Shown piece by piece: positions 1 to 9,925 of a DNA stretch of 64,000 nucleotides. Below the pieces are notes generated by a model. The model worked only from the letters and a program-made list of their open reading frames with translations, did not search any database and was not told the DNA's origin. The position numbers and the translations under genes were made by a program. Source of the DNA: Streptosporangium brasiliense (GTDB lineage Bacteria > Actinomycetota > Actinomycetes > Streptosporangiales > Streptosporangiaceae); contig NZ_JAUSRB010000002.1 in NCBI RefSeq assembly GCF_030811595.1, positions 4,092,001-4,156,000 of the forward strand. Direction: 5' to 3'. Every line of letters begins with the position of its first letter. Positions within the stretch are counted from its first letter, which is position 1.

Positions 1-1317
<1,317 letters not shown>

Positions 1318-1366
1318 CTAAGATCCCATTTGCGTGAATTTAACGGGGTGGCCATGAGGAGGCGCT

Positions 1367-1834
1367 GTGATCGTTGTTGATCGGCCTGAAATGATCGTCG
1401 TGGGGCATGCCGTACGGACCTCGAACGCGGAGGAGGCGGAGCCGGGCAGGGGGCGGCTCGGCGCGCTGTGGGCCCGGGCCGGGGCGCCCGGCGCCTTCGC
1501 GCACGTCCCCGGCAGGGTGGACGAGAACATCTACGCGGTGCTGACCGACTACGAGAGCGACCACCACGGTTCCTACACGCAGATCGTCGGGGTGGCCGTC
1601 CGCACCGCCGCCGCGCTGCCCGAGGGCATGGTCGCGGTCCGGGTCCCCGGGGTCCAGACGCTGAAGCTGGAGGCCCGCGGGCCGATGCCGGGGGCGCTGC
1701 TGGAGGCGTGGCAGCAGCTGTGGAAGCACACCGAGTCCGGTGGCACCCCGCCCCGGGCCTTCACCACCGACCTGGAGGTCCACCACCCGGCGGGCGTGGA
1801 CGTCTACGTGGCGGTGTTCCCGTCGATGGGGTGA
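1367..1834 (+). CDS. GyrI/AraC-type effector-binding domain protein
   Basis: 155 residues forming a single predicted effector-binding (GyrI-like, SOUL-like) fold without a DNA-binding domain. Supporting segments are the MIVVDRPEMIVVGHAVRTSN start, the central YTQIVGVAV strand and the C-terminal DLEVHHP...VDVYVAVFP strand. GTG at 1367 has GAGGAGG seven bases upstream. Stand-alone members bind small hydrophobic or cationic ligands; no ligand can be named here. It is a single-gene unit divergent from guaB1 and convergent with the membrane protein at 1916. It could also be the detached sensor half of a MerR/AraC regulator. Confidence 0.75.
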   Translation: MIVVDRPEMIVVGHAVRTSNAEEAEPGRGRLGALWARAGAPGAFAHVPGRVDENIYAVLTDYESDHHGSYTQIVGVAVRTAAALPEGMVAVRVPGVQTLKLEARGPMPGALLEAWQQLWKHTESGGTPPRAFTTDLEVHHPAGVDVYVAVFPSMG

Positions 1835-1915
1835 TCGTCCCCGGCCCGGGTCCCCGCGGCCCCGGCCGCTCCTGCCGTCCCGCCGGCGCCGGCCGCCTCG
1901 GCCGTGCCGCCCCTC

Positions 1916-2458
1916 TCAGCCCTCCTCGTCGTCCTCGTCGTCCGCCGGCGGGTCGGGCAGCTGCCAGCCCGCCATCAGCGGCGGCAGGATGAGGTGCGTC
2001 GTGATCAGGCCGAACATGATCATGGTGACCGCCGCGGCCGGGATCTGGACGATCATCTCGCCCTTGGGCATGGCGGTCAGGAGCACCGCGGCGAGCGCGA
2101 CGAGGGTCACCGTGGTCCCCCGACGGGCGTTGGCCTGGATCTTCCGGCGCTCGCGGGACTGGCGTTCGTCGAGGTGGTGCTCGGCGAGGCCGACCACTCC
2201 GCGGGTGACCCCGACCAGCGCCGAGTAGACCACGACGTAGATCACCAGTGCGGTCCCCGCCAGGGCGAAGGTGGTCCACATGGCGACCGTGCTCGGTGCC
2301 AGGTAGCAGCAGACGATCGCGCTGATCCAGATCAGCCCGGCGGACGCGGCACCCACCCCGACGAGGATCCGGCGGCGCCCGCGGGTGGCGTACCAGGAGC
2401 GGGGGGGCCAGTCGCGGTAGCGGACCTCCAACTGCCCGGGGGTCAGCTCGCCCATCAT
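1916..2458 (-). CDS. Small membrane protein with four predicted helices, last gene of ABC operon
   Basis: 180 residues, unrecognised family. Two hydrophobic hairpins (about residues 31-80 and 117-160) flank a charged central segment rich in Arg/Lys/Glu, and the acidic tail ends DDEDDEEG. Its start overlaps the stop of the XRE regulator by four bases (ATGA), so the two are translationally coupled. Small XRE regulators followed by a multi-helix protein are common next to export ABC transporters in actinobacteria. The role is unknown; an accessory to the transporter is inference from context only. Confidence 0.7.
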   Translation of the reverse strand: MMGELTPGQLEVRYRDWPPRSWYATRGRRRILVGVGAASAGLIWISAIVCCYLAPSTVAMWTTFALAGTALVIYVVVYSALVGVTRGVVGLAEHHLDERQSRERRKIQANARRGTTVTLVALAAVLLTAMPKGEMIVQIPAAAVTMIMFGLITTHLILPPLMAGWQLPDPPADDEDDEEG

Positions 2459-2691
2459 CTCACCTCACTGCCCAGCCGGGGGAACGGTCTCAGGGAGAAA
2501 ACGATCTCCACCGGCACTTCGAAGTACTCGGCGATGCGCAGGGCGAGGAACAGACTGGGGCTGTACTCGCCGCGCTCCAGGTAGCCGATCGTCTGGTAGT
2601 GGACGCCCAGCGCGGCCGCCAGATCCTTGCGCGAGACGCCGCGTTCGGCCCTCAGCACGGAGATCCGGTTGTATACGTCTTCGGCGGACAT
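2455..2691 (-). CDS. Small XRE-family helix-turn-helix regulator
   Basis: 78 residues, almost entirely one HTH_3 domain. The recognition region reads KDLAAALGVHYQTIGYLERGEYSP, shown here only as its key segment around residues 22-45. The length and the PVEIVFSL end match the compact YozG-like XRE proteins that sit in ABC transporter operons. It lies 19 bases downstream of the permease gene and overlaps the next gene by four bases. It is a candidate to bind the palindrome at 4397-4418 in front of the operon; that link is inference. Confidence 0.88.
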   Translation of the reverse strand: MSAEDVYNRISVLRAERGVSRKDLAAALGVHYQTIGYLERGEYSPSLFLALRIAEYFEVPVEIVFSLRPFPRLGSEVR

Positions 2692-2710
2692 CGCAGCAGC
2701 CTCCCAGCAT

Positions 2711-3547
2711 TCACGCGCCCTGGGCGGCGAGCTGCCGCTCGGTGAGCCGGGACCCGGACTCCCGCCGGGTCACGCGGCGGATCAGCCCCGGCGCCAGCAG
2801 CATCCCGGCGACCGCCCACGCCGCGAGCGCGGCGGCCACCCAGGGCAGGCGCCAGCTCCCGCCGATCTCGGCGGCCAGCATGGAGTCGGGCATGAAGGCC
2901 GCGCGCAGGCCGAGCCCCTGCCAGTAGAGCGGGAAGGCCTGGGAGATCCACTGGACGGGCTCGGGCATGAACGTGGCGGGGACCATGACCCCGGAGGTGA
3001 TCATCAGGATCATCATCGGCAGCCCCAGGATCCTGGCCGCGGACTTCGGCCCGGGGACCATGCAGCCGATGACCGCCCCCAGCGGCACCACGGCGACCGT
3101 GCCCAGCAGCAGCACCCAGGCCAGGGTCGGCCAGTCGTGGGGCGGCGCCACCCCGCCCACGGCGATGCCGGTGGCCACGATGAGCACGCTCTGCACGGCG
3201 ATCTGGCACAGGAAGGTCACCGCCCGCCCGGCGAGATAGGCCGGGACCCCGCCGGGGACGGTCCGCAGCCGCAGGAGCGTGCCCTCCTCGCGGTCGGCGG
3301 CGATCGCCATCGGGAGGGTCATCAGGCCGTTGGAGAAGATGGTGAAGGCCAGGAACCCGACCGTCATGAACGTGCCCTGGGAGACGCCCGTCTCCCCGAC
3401 CTCGCCGTCGCCGATCCAGAGCACCAGCAGGGCGAAGACCCCCACCGTGCCGATCAGGGTGGTGACCAGCTCCTTGCGGTCCTTGACCAGGTGCAGGTGC
3501 TCTCTCCAGCCCCGGCGCAGGCCGATGCGGACTGCCTTGAGGTTCAT
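2711..3547 (-). CDS. ABC-2 type transporter permease
   Basis: 278 residues from ATG at 3547, which overlaps the ATPase stop by four bases. Six hydrophobic segments are seen between residues about 25 and 265, with the ABC-2 hallmark block where AADREEGTLLRLRTVPGG follows the second helix. The frame stays open far upstream through the ATPase gene, but that is GC-bias read-through; the coupled start is far more plausible. It pairs with the ATPase at 3544 to form an exporter of the drug/lantibiotic/lipid ABC-2 class. Substrate unknown. Confidence 0.92.
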   Translation of the reverse strand: MNLKAVRIGLRRGWREHLHLVKDRKELVTTLIGTVGVFALLVLWIGDGEVGETGVSQGTFMTVGFLAFTIFSNGLMTLPMAIAADREEGTLLRLRTVPGGVPAYLAGRAVTFLCQIAVQSVLIVATGIAVGGVAPPHDWPTLAWVLLLGTVAVVPLGAVIGCMVPGPKSAARILGLPMMILMITSGVMVPATFMPEPVQWISQAFPLYWQGLGLRAAFMPDSMLAAEIGGSWRLPWVAAALAAWAVAGMLLAPGLIRRVTRRESGSRLTERQLAAQGA

Positions 3548-4389
3548 GCCGCCCTCCCGATGAGGCTCAGGTAGTTCTCCTCCAGCGACGGGCGCCGGAT
3601 CTCCAGACCGGGCACCGGGCCGCCGAACCTGCGGTGCAGCTCCCAGGCCACCTGGGACGGGTCCGGGGTGGTCAGGACCCGCTCGCGGCCGTCCTCCAGC
3701 CAGCGGACGCGTGACTGCGCCTGTACGGCCTCCGCCAGCTCGGACGGGGTCCCGCACACGGCGATCTCCCCGCCGACCAGGATCGCGGTCCGGTGCGCCA
3801 GCTTCTCGGCCTCGGCGAGGTCGTGCGTGGTCAGCAGCACCGTGATGCCCTCGTCGGCCGACAGCTTCTCGATCAGCGTGTGGAACTCCCGGCGCGCCTC
3901 CGGGTCGAACCCGGTCGTCGGCTCGTCGAGGAACAGCAGCTCGGGGCGGCCCACGATGCCCAGCGCGACGTCCAGCCGGCGGCGCTGGCCGCCCGACAGG
4001 CGGCTCGCCCGCTGTCCGGCCTGCGCGGTCAGGCCGAGCGCGGCCAGCAGCTCGTCCGGGTCGCGGGGGTCGTCGTAGAACTCGCCGAGGTGGGCCAGGA
4101 GGTCCCGGGCGCTCCACCGCGGATGGTCGCGCCAGCTCTGGAGCACGATCCCGATCCTGGCCCGCCAGGCGTCGGTGCCGCGCGCCGGGTCCACGCCGAG
4201 CACGCTCACCTCACCGGCCGATCTGTCCCTGAAGCCCTCCAGGATCTCGACCGTGGTGGTCTTGCCCGCTCCGTTGGGCCCGAGCAGCGTGAAGATCTCG
4301 CCGCGCTGGATGTCGAGGTCGACCCCTCGCAACACCTCGGTCGCGCCGTACGTCATCCGCAGGTCGCGGACGGTCACCGCAGTACTCAT
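3544..4389 (-). CDS. ABC transporter ATP-binding protein
   Basis: 281 residues with all ABC ATPase motifs: Walker A GPNGAGKTT at residues 37-45, signature LSGGQRRRL near 130, Walker B LLFLDEPTTGFD near 150 and switch His in LLTTHD. The roughly 60-residue C-terminal extension is typical of ABC-2 exporters of the DrrA/CcmA group. First gene of a minus-strand operon ATPase-permease-XRE-membrane protein. A perfect inverted repeat sits 8-29 bases in front of the start (4397-4418), so transcription is probably controlled by a repressor. Confidence 0.95.
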   Translation of the reverse strand: MSTAVTVRDLRMTYGATEVLRGVDLDIQRGEIFTLLGPNGAGKTTTVEILEGFRDRSAGEVSVLGVDPARGTDAWRARIGIVLQSWRDHPRWSARDLLAHLGEFYDDPRDPDELLAALGLTAQAGQRASRLSGGQRRRLDVALGIVGRPELLFLDEPTTGFDPEARREFHTLIEKLSADEGITVLLTTHDLAEAEKLAHRTAILVGGEIAVCGTPSELAEAVQAQSRVRWLEDGRERVLTTPDPSQVAWELHRRFGGPVPGLEIRRPSLEENYLSLIGRAA

Positions 4390-4396
4390 ATGTAGA

Positions 4397-4418
4397 AATG
4401 TAGTACATCTACTACATT
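4397..4418. promoter_or_regulatory. Perfect inverted repeat, probable repressor operator of the ABC operon
   Basis: Arms AATGTAGTA (4397-4405) and TACTACATT (4410-4418) pair perfectly around the 4-base spacer CATC. The AT-rich site lies immediately upstream of the ATPase start, where it would block transcription. TGTAGTA/TACTACA half-sites resemble operators reported for BlaI/MecI-type and small GntR repressors. No such regulator is encoded beside it; the nearest regulator is the XRE protein in the same operon. Confidence 0.7.
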
Positions 4419-4439
4419 CGCACTAACTCCTACGACGAA

Positions 4440-4470
4440 GGGCGGTACACCTGCGCCAGGTGTACCGCCC
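4440..4470 (-). terminator. Strong hairpin, terminator of the CoA-transferase gene
   Basis: Perfect 14-bp stem (4440-4453 with 4457-4470) and a CGC loop. It lies 32 bases beyond the stop of the minus-strand CoA transferase and upstream of the ABC operon promoter. There is no long U-tract, as is usual for high-GC actinobacterial terminators. Confidence 0.75.
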
Positions 4471-4501
4471 TTGAGAAGAGACGCTCGGGCCGGCGGTCAG
4501 G

Positions 4502-5635
4502 TCATGCGAGCACGCCCGCCGCGCGCAGCTCGGCGGCGGTCTCGTCGGACAGCCCCCAGGAGGACAGGTCCGTCAGCCGGGTGGCGGGGGAGAGGTCCTG
4601 CTCGGCCACGCCGAGCAGGCGCGGCGCGGGCGCGGGCTGCCGGACGCCGCCGACCTCGACGAAGGCGCCGCGGGCCTTGTTGTGCGGGTGGTCGGCCGCC
4701 TCGCCCATCTCCAGCACCGGGGAGACGCACGCGTCCGAGCCGTCGAACACCGCCTCCCACTCGGCGCGGGTCCTGGACCTGAACGCCTCGGCCAGCCGCT
4801 CGCGCAGCGCGGGCCACTGGGACCTGTCGTCCCGGTCGGGCAGGTCCTCAAGGCCCATCAGCGAGACCATCTCCGCCCAGAACTGCGGCTCCAGCGCGCC
4901 GACCGCGAGGAACCGGCCGTCGGCGGTCTCGTAGGTGTCGTACATGGGCGCGCCGGTGTCGAGCAGGTTGGTCCCGCGCGGGCCCCAGAAACCGCTCTGG
5001 ACGCCGTGGTAGAACATGGCGAACAGCGTCGCCGCCCCGTCGACCATGGCCGCGTCGATCACCCGGCCCTCGCCGGTCCGCTCCCGCTCGATGAGCGCCA
5101 GCAGCACCCCGTAGGCCAGCATGAGGCCGCCGCCGGCGAAGTCGCCGAGGATGTTGATCGGCGGGGTGGGGCTGCCACTCGCGCGGCCCAGCATCGACAG
5201 CACGCCGGAGACCGCGATGTAGTCGATGTCGTGCCCGGCGGTCGGCGCCAGCGGGCCCTCCTGCCCCCAACCGGTCATCCGTCCGTAGACCAGGCGTGGG
5301 TTGACCGCGTGAAGGTCGGCGGGGCCGATGCCGAGCCGCTCGGCGACCCCGGGCCGGTAGACCTCGATGACCACGTCGGCGTTCCTGGCCAGCTCCTTGA
5401 AGGCGGCCACGCCCTCGGGCGACTTCAGGTCCAGGCCGATCGTCCGCTTGCCGCGGTCCATCACGTCGGGGCGCGGCCTGTCCCCCGCGGCGGCGACGGT
5501 GGCGGCGCGCTCCACCCGCAGCACCTCCGCGCCGTGGTCGGCCAGCATCATCCCCGCGAACGGCCCGGGGGCCAGGCCCGCCAGCTCAAGCACGCGGACT
5601 CCGGCCAGCGGGCCCTTCCTGGTCACGCGCTCCAT
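4502..5635 (-). CDS. CaiB/BaiF-family CoA transferase, alpha-methylacyl-CoA racemase-like
   Basis: 377 residues from ATG at 5635, chosen because GAGGAG lies 7 bases upstream; the in-frame ATG at 5641 is too close to that site. The fold is family III CoA transferase (CoA_transf_3). GHDIDY and GDFAGGG match the His and Asp used by alpha-methylacyl-CoA racemase (Mcr/AMACR), and MTGWGQEGPL is also conserved. Racemisation of (2R)-methyl-branched acyl-CoA for beta-oxidation is therefore the best guess, but family members also transfer CoA between acids. It is monocistronic. The 4502-7915 frame that reads far upstream is antisense to the kinase and spurious. Confidence 0.9.
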   Translation of the reverse strand: MERVTRKGPLAGVRVLELAGLAPGPFAGMMLADHGAEVLRVERAATVAAAGDRPRPDVMDRGKRTIGLDLKSPEGVAAFKELARNADVVIEVYRPGVAERLGIGPADLHAVNPRLVYGRMTGWGQEGPLAPTAGHDIDYIAVSGVLSMLGRASGSPTPPINILGDFAGGGLMLAYGVLLALIERERTGEGRVIDAAMVDGAATLFAMFYHGVQSGFWGPRGTNLLDTGAPMYDTYETADGRFLAVGALEPQFWAEMVSLMGLEDLPDRDDRSQWPALRERLAEAFRSRTRAEWEAVFDGSDACVSPVLEMGEAADHPHNKARGAFVEVGGVRQPAPAPRLLGVAEQDLSPATRLTDLSSWGLSDETAAELRAAGVLA

Positions 5636-5824
5636 CGACATCTCCTCGGGTGCGGTCTCGGCTCGGGCCGGGTGCGGCCCGCGCTCGGTGGCGGCACCCT
5701 TCCCTCCCGGCCAAGTAGAACAACATTCGGCTTTCGGTGGCAAGACATGTCGCGTCGAGCCGCCTGGCACCTGGGTGTTATGGGAAACTTGCGCCTTATC
5801 TGAATGGGATCTAGGGGTTACGCG

Positions 5825-7462
5825 ATGACATATCCGCACAGTGAACGGGTGGTCGCTGGGCGTTACCGGCTGCTGCGAGAGCTCGGCCGGGGTGGCATGG
5901 GCGTGGTGTGGGAGGGATACGACACACTCCTCGACCGGCCGGTCGCGGTCAAGGAAGTGCTGCTCCCGCCGAACCTCGCCCCGGCCGAGCACGAGCGCCA
6001 GCTGACCCGCACCTCGCGCGAGGCCCGGACCGCGGCCCGGCTCAACCACCGGGGCATCGTGGCGGTCTACGACGTGGCCGAGCAGGACGGCCGCCCCTGG
6101 ATCATCATGGAGCTGGTCAGGGCCCGGGGCCTGGACCAGCTCGGCCCGCTGCCCGTCCAGCAGGTCGCCGACATCGGCCGCCAGGTGCTGTCGGCGCTCC
6201 AGGCGGCCCACGAGGCGGGGATCCTGCACCGCGACGTCAAGCCCAGCAACATCCTCCTCACCCCCGACGGCCGGGCCGTGCTGACCGACTTCGGCATCGC
6301 GACCGTGGAGGGCGACACCTCGCTCACCCAGACCGGCATGGTGACGGGCTCGCCCAGCTTCCTGCCGCCGGAACGCGCCACCGGCGAGGACGCCGGCCCC
6401 TGGTCCGACCTGTGGGCGCTCGGCGCCACCCTCTACGCGGCGCTGCTGGGCCACGGCCCCTTCGAGCGCACCACCGCCATCGCCACGCTCGGCGCCCTCC
6501 TCACCGAGGAGCCCGACTTCGGCCGGGTGCCCCCCGCGATGCGGGAGGTGCTCACGGGCATGCTCCAGCGCGACCCCGCCCACCGGCTGACCCCCCAGCA
6601 GGCCGACATGCTCCTGGCGGAGGCGGCCGGCGATCCCACGGCGGCGGCCCGCCGTACCGGCTCCACGGGGACGGCGCCCCGCCGTACCGAACGGCACCGC
6701 AAGGCGGAGGCGCCCACCTCCGCGATGCCCAGCAGGCGGAGACGGGACCGCGGCCGTGGCCGGTTGCCGTTGATCGTGGCCGCGGTGGTCGTCCTGGGCG
6801 GCGGGGGAGCGGCGGCGGCCGTGGCGATGACGCAGTCCGACCCGCCGGGCTCCTCGCAGGCCGGTCCGGTCTCCGACACCTCCACCGTCGACGCCGGCGC
6901 CGACGCCACCGCGCCCACCGAGACCCAGCAGCCGGCGGAGTCCCCCACCCCCAGACCGTCCAGGACCCGCAGGCCCGTCGAGGCCGGACAGCAGTGGAAG
7001 CTGTGGCGGGCCAAGGCGCCGGAGAACTGGTCCATCCGGTATCCGGCGGGCTGGCGGGGCGACTGGGCCGCCGAGACGGGATACACCCAGTGGTTGCGCC
7101 CCGACGGGAGCGCCCACATGTCGGTGGAGACGCTCCCCGGCCCGCACGACAGCGTCGAGTCGCTCCAGGGGACCGTCAGGGACGACGTGGCGCAGTGGAG
7201 CGAGATCCTCTCCGAGGACACGGCGAAGGTCCCCGTGGCCTACGGCTCCGCCCTCCAGTGGGAGTTCACCTGGGAGATGAAGGACAGCGGCGGCGTGCCG
7301 TGGGCCCGTTCCGGGGTGACCTACCACGAGGTGCGCCGCTTCATCGGGGTCGGTGACACGATCATGGTGCTGAGCTGGACCACCGCCGACGGCGAGTGGA
7401 AGGGGCAGATCGGCCAGATGAACCAGGCGTTCAAGAGTTTCCACCCGCGCGGAGGAGAATGA
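5825..7462 (+). CDS. Transmembrane serine/threonine protein kinase (Pkn type)
   Basis: 545 residues. N-terminal kinase domain at about 14-265: Gly loop GRGGMG, ATP-binding Lys in VAVKE near 42, catalytic HRDVKPSN near 135, DFG near 155 and an SPSFLPPE activation segment. A Pro/Arg-rich linker leads to one membrane helix at about 312-335. An extracellular domain of about 170 residues begins after a Thr/Pro-rich spacer and has no PASTA repeats. Known for the family: dimerising sensor kinases that signal across the membrane. The ligand is unknown. The dehydrogenase gene starts 1 base after its stop, so the two are co-transcribed. Confidence 0.93.
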   Translation: MTYPHSERVVAGRYRLLRELGRGGMGVVWEGYDTLLDRPVAVKEVLLPPNLAPAEHERQLTRTSREARTAARLNHRGIVAVYDVAEQDGRPWIIMELVRARGLDQLGPLPVQQVADIGRQVLSALQAAHEAGILHRDVKPSNILLTPDGRAVLTDFGIATVEGDTSLTQTGMVTGSPSFLPPERATGEDAGPWSDLWALGATLYAALLGHGPFERTTAIATLGALLTEEPDFGRVPPAMREVLTGMLQRDPAHRLTPQQADMLLAEAAGDPTAAARRTGSTGTAPRRTERHRKAEAPTSAMPSRRRRDRGRGRLPLIVAAVVVLGGGGAAAAVAMTQSDPPGSSQAGPVSDTSTVDAGADATAPTETQQPAESPTPRPSRTRRPVEAGQQWKLWRAKAPENWSIRYPAGWRGDWAAETGYTQWLRPDGSAHMSVETLPGPHDSVESLQGTVRDDVAQWSEILSEDTAKVPVAYGSALQWEFTWEMKDSGGVPWARSGVTYHEVRRFIGVGDTIMVLSWTTADGEWKGQIGQMNQAFKSFHPRGGE

Positions 7463-7463
7463 C

Positions 7464-8444
7464 ATGACCTGGAGGGTGCTGGCGCTGCCGCCGCTGCCCG
7501 AGGAGGCGCTGCGCCACCTGCTCGGCCCGCTGGGCGGGCGGGTCGACGTGTCCGTCCCGGCGGCCCGTGACAGGGCGGCCCTGCTCGCCGCCCTGCCGGA
7601 GGCGGAGATCGTGGTCGGCGACTGGAGCGGCGCGCTCGTGCTGGACGCCGAGGCCGTCGCCGCCGCCCCGCGCCTGGCGTTCGTCCAGCAGCCCTCGGTG
7701 GGCGTGGACGGCCACGACCTCGACGCGCTGGCCGCCGCCGGGGTGCCGCTGGCCAACACCGCGGGGGTGAGCGCGGTCGCCGTGGCCGAGTGGTGCTTCG
7801 CCGCCGCGCTCGCGCTGTCGCGCCGGCTGCTCGACGCCGACGCCGCGGTCCGCGCCGGCGGCTGGCCACAGCTCGACCTCGGCCCCCGGGAGCTGTCCGG
7901 CTCACGCGTGGGCATCGTCGGCTACGGCCCGATCGGCGAGGCGTGCGCCCGGATGTTCGCCGGTCACGGCTGCGAGGTGTCCTACTGGACGCGGCGCCCC
8001 CGCGAGGTGCCCTACACCTACCGGGAACTGCCGGAACTGGTCGCCGCCTCCGACGTGCTCGTGGCGGTGGTCGCCCTGTCGGAGGAGACCTGGGGCCTGA
8101 TCGACCCCTCCCGGATGCCCGCCGGGTCGCTGCTGGTCAACGCCGCCCGCGGGGGAGTGGTGGACCAGGCGGCGCTGGTGTCGGCGCTGGAGTCCGGGCA
8201 CCTGGGCGGCGCGGCGCTGGACGTGTTCGACACCGAGCCGCTGCCGCCTGGCGACCCGCTGCGCGACAGCCCCCGGGTGCTGCTGTCGCCGCACGTGGCC
8301 GGGGTGACCTCGCAGTCCACCGGCCGGCTGCTCCGGCGCGTACTGGACAATCTGGAGGCCGCGGTGGAGGGGCGCCCGGTGGCCGACGTGCTCAACGGGG
8401 TGGAGCCGGTGGTCCGCCGACGCCTCGCGGACGGGCGGGCGTAG
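7464..8444 (+). CDS. D-isomer-specific 2-hydroxyacid dehydrogenase
   Basis: 326 residues. The Rossmann motif GIVGYGPIGEACARMF is near residues 150-165. The catalytic triad of the family is visible as Arg in VNAARGGVVDQ, Glu in DVFDTEPLP and His in LSPHVAG. Reduces a 2-keto acid or oxidises a D-2-hydroxy acid with NAD(P); the substrate cannot be deduced. ATG at 7464 follows the kinase stop by one base and shares the GGAGGAG of the kinase end as ribosome site. Co-transcription with a sensor kinase is unusual but no functional link is evident. Confidence 0.92.
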   Translation: MTWRVLALPPLPEEALRHLLGPLGGRVDVSVPAARDRAALLAALPEAEIVVGDWSGALVLDAEAVAAAPRLAFVQQPSVGVDGHDLDALAAAGVPLANTAGVSAVAVAEWCFAAALALSRRLLDADAAVRAGGWPQLDLGPRELSGSRVGIVGYGPIGEACARMFAGHGCEVSYWTRRPREVPYTYRELPELVAASDVLVAVVALSEETWGLIDPSRMPAGSLLVNAARGGVVDQAALVSALESGHLGGAALDVFDTEPLPPGDPLRDSPRVLLSPHVAGVTSQSTGRLLRRVLDNLEAAVEGRPVADVLNGVEPVVRRRLADGRA

Positions 8445-8545
8445 AGTTTCCGCGCGTTTAACGTGTCCGGTCTGGCTCGGAGGACACCCGAGATATAACG
8501 TGCTAGGGCCGATCTTTACTATGAGGGCTCTGGGGGTGAGGTCCT

Positions 8546-9913
8546 GTGCAACAGATGACACAGATGTCGGCGCATCGGCGCGCCGTCGAGCAGATCAGGG
8601 AATCCTACGCCGCGATCCCCGAGGACGCGGTGCCCCGGCTGGCCAAGGCGACCACGAACCTGTTCCGCTTCCGGGACGGCTCCTCCGGGGCGAAGCTGTC
8701 GGCCCGGGACCTGGACCAGGTCATCGAGGTGGACCCGGTGACCATGACCGCAGAGGTCCAGGGCATGACCACCTACGAGCACCTGGTGGACGCCACGCTC
8801 GCGCACGGGCTCATGCCGTACGTCGTGCCGCAGCTCAAGACGATCACGCTGGGCGGAGCGGTGACCGGGCTGGGCATCGAGTCGACCAGCTTCCGCGACG
8901 GGCTGCCGCACGAGTCGGTGGAGGAGCTGGAGATCCTCACCGGCGACGGCCGGATCGTCGTGGCCCGCGACGACAACGAGCACCGCGACCTGTTCCGTGC
9001 CTTCCCCAACTCCTACGGCACGCTCGGTTACGCGCTCCGGATCCGGATCAAGCTCAAGCCCGTCCAGCCGTACGTTCGGCTGACCCACATCCCGTTCAGC
9101 GACGCCGACAAATGCATGATCGCCATGAAGGAGATCTGCGAGCGCGGTGAGCACGACGGCGAGCCGGTCGACTTCGTGGACGGCACCTTCTTCGGTCCCG
9201 GCGAGCTCTACATCACCGTCGGCCGCTTCGCCGAGCGGGCGCCATACCTGTCCGACTACACCGGCATGCGCATCTACTACCGGTCGATCCAGACCAGGAC
9301 CCGTGACTGGCTGACCGTCCGCGACTACCTGTGGCGCTGGGACACCGACTGGTTCTGGTGCTCGCGCGCCTTCGGCGTGCAGGGGGCGCTGGTGCGCTCG
9401 CTCATGCCGCGCAAGTGGATGCGCTCCGACGTCTACCGCAAGCTCGTCGGCCTGGACCGCAAATACGGCGTGATCGCCCGGGTGGACCGGTGGCGGGGGC
9501 AACCTGTCCAGGAGTCGGTCATCCAGGACATCGAGGTGCCCGTCGAGCGGGGGGCGGAGTTCCTGGAGTTCTTCCACGACAAGGTCGGCATGGAGCCGGT
9601 GTGGATGTGTCCGCTGAAGTCCACCGGCGAGTGGCCGCTCTACCCCCTGGAGCCGGGGCGGCTGTATGTGAACTTCGGCTTCTGGGGGACGGTCCCGCTG
9701 CCCCGGGGCCAGTTCGACGGTTACTACAACCGGCTCATCGAGAACAAGGTGCACGAACTGGACGGGCACAAGTCGCTGTACTCGACGTCGTTCTACTCCC
9801 GGGATGAGTTCTGGCGGTTTTATAACGGAATCGCCTACTGGCCCGTCAAGCGGGCATACGACGCGGGTGGCCGGTTGCTCGACCTCTACGACAAGTGTGT
9901 ACGGGGGCGTTAG
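8546..9913 (+). CDS. tmsA: FAD-binding oxidoreductase of 10-methyl fatty acid synthesis (TmsA/BfaA-like)
   Basis: 455 residues. The N-terminal FAD_binding_4 (PCMH) domain shows VEVDPVTMTAEVQGMTTYE-type strands and the ITLGGAVTGLGIESTSFRDG loop typical of DHCR24-like oxidases. The C-terminal half, rich in Trp and Tyr, matches the mycobacterial Rv0449c group. GTG at 8546 has GGTGAGG upstream. Established: TmsA/BfaA reduces the 10-methylene acyl chain made by the adjacent methyltransferase to a 10-methyl branch. The partner gene begins 12 bases downstream. Substrate would be a phospholipid-bound oleoyl chain at the membrane. Confidence 0.85.
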   Translation: MQQMTQMSAHRRAVEQIRESYAAIPEDAVPRLAKATTNLFRFRDGSSGAKLSARDLDQVIEVDPVTMTAEVQGMTTYEHLVDATLAHGLMPYVVPQLKTITLGGAVTGLGIESTSFRDGLPHESVEELEILTGDGRIVVARDDNEHRDLFRAFPNSYGTLGYALRIRIKLKPVQPYVRLTHIPFSDADKCMIAMKEICERGEHDGEPVDFVDGTFFGPGELYITVGRFAERAPYLSDYTGMRIYYRSIQTRTRDWLTVRDYLWRWDTDWFWCSRAFGVQGALVRSLMPRKWMRSDVYRKLVGLDRKYGVIARVDRWRGQPVQESVIQDIEVPVERGAEFLEFFHDKVGMEPVWMCPLKSTGEWPLYPLEPGRLYVNFGFWGTVPLPRGQFDGYYNRLIENKVHELDGHKSLYSTSFYSRDEFWRFYNGIAYWPVKRAYDAGGRLLDLYDKCVRGR

Positions 9914-9925
9914 GAGGTTGATTCT

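Noticed and set aside
2711-4117. 468-residue permease with long N-terminal extension
   Set aside because: The extension is an out-of-frame reading of the ATPase gene; the coupled ATG at 3547 is correct.
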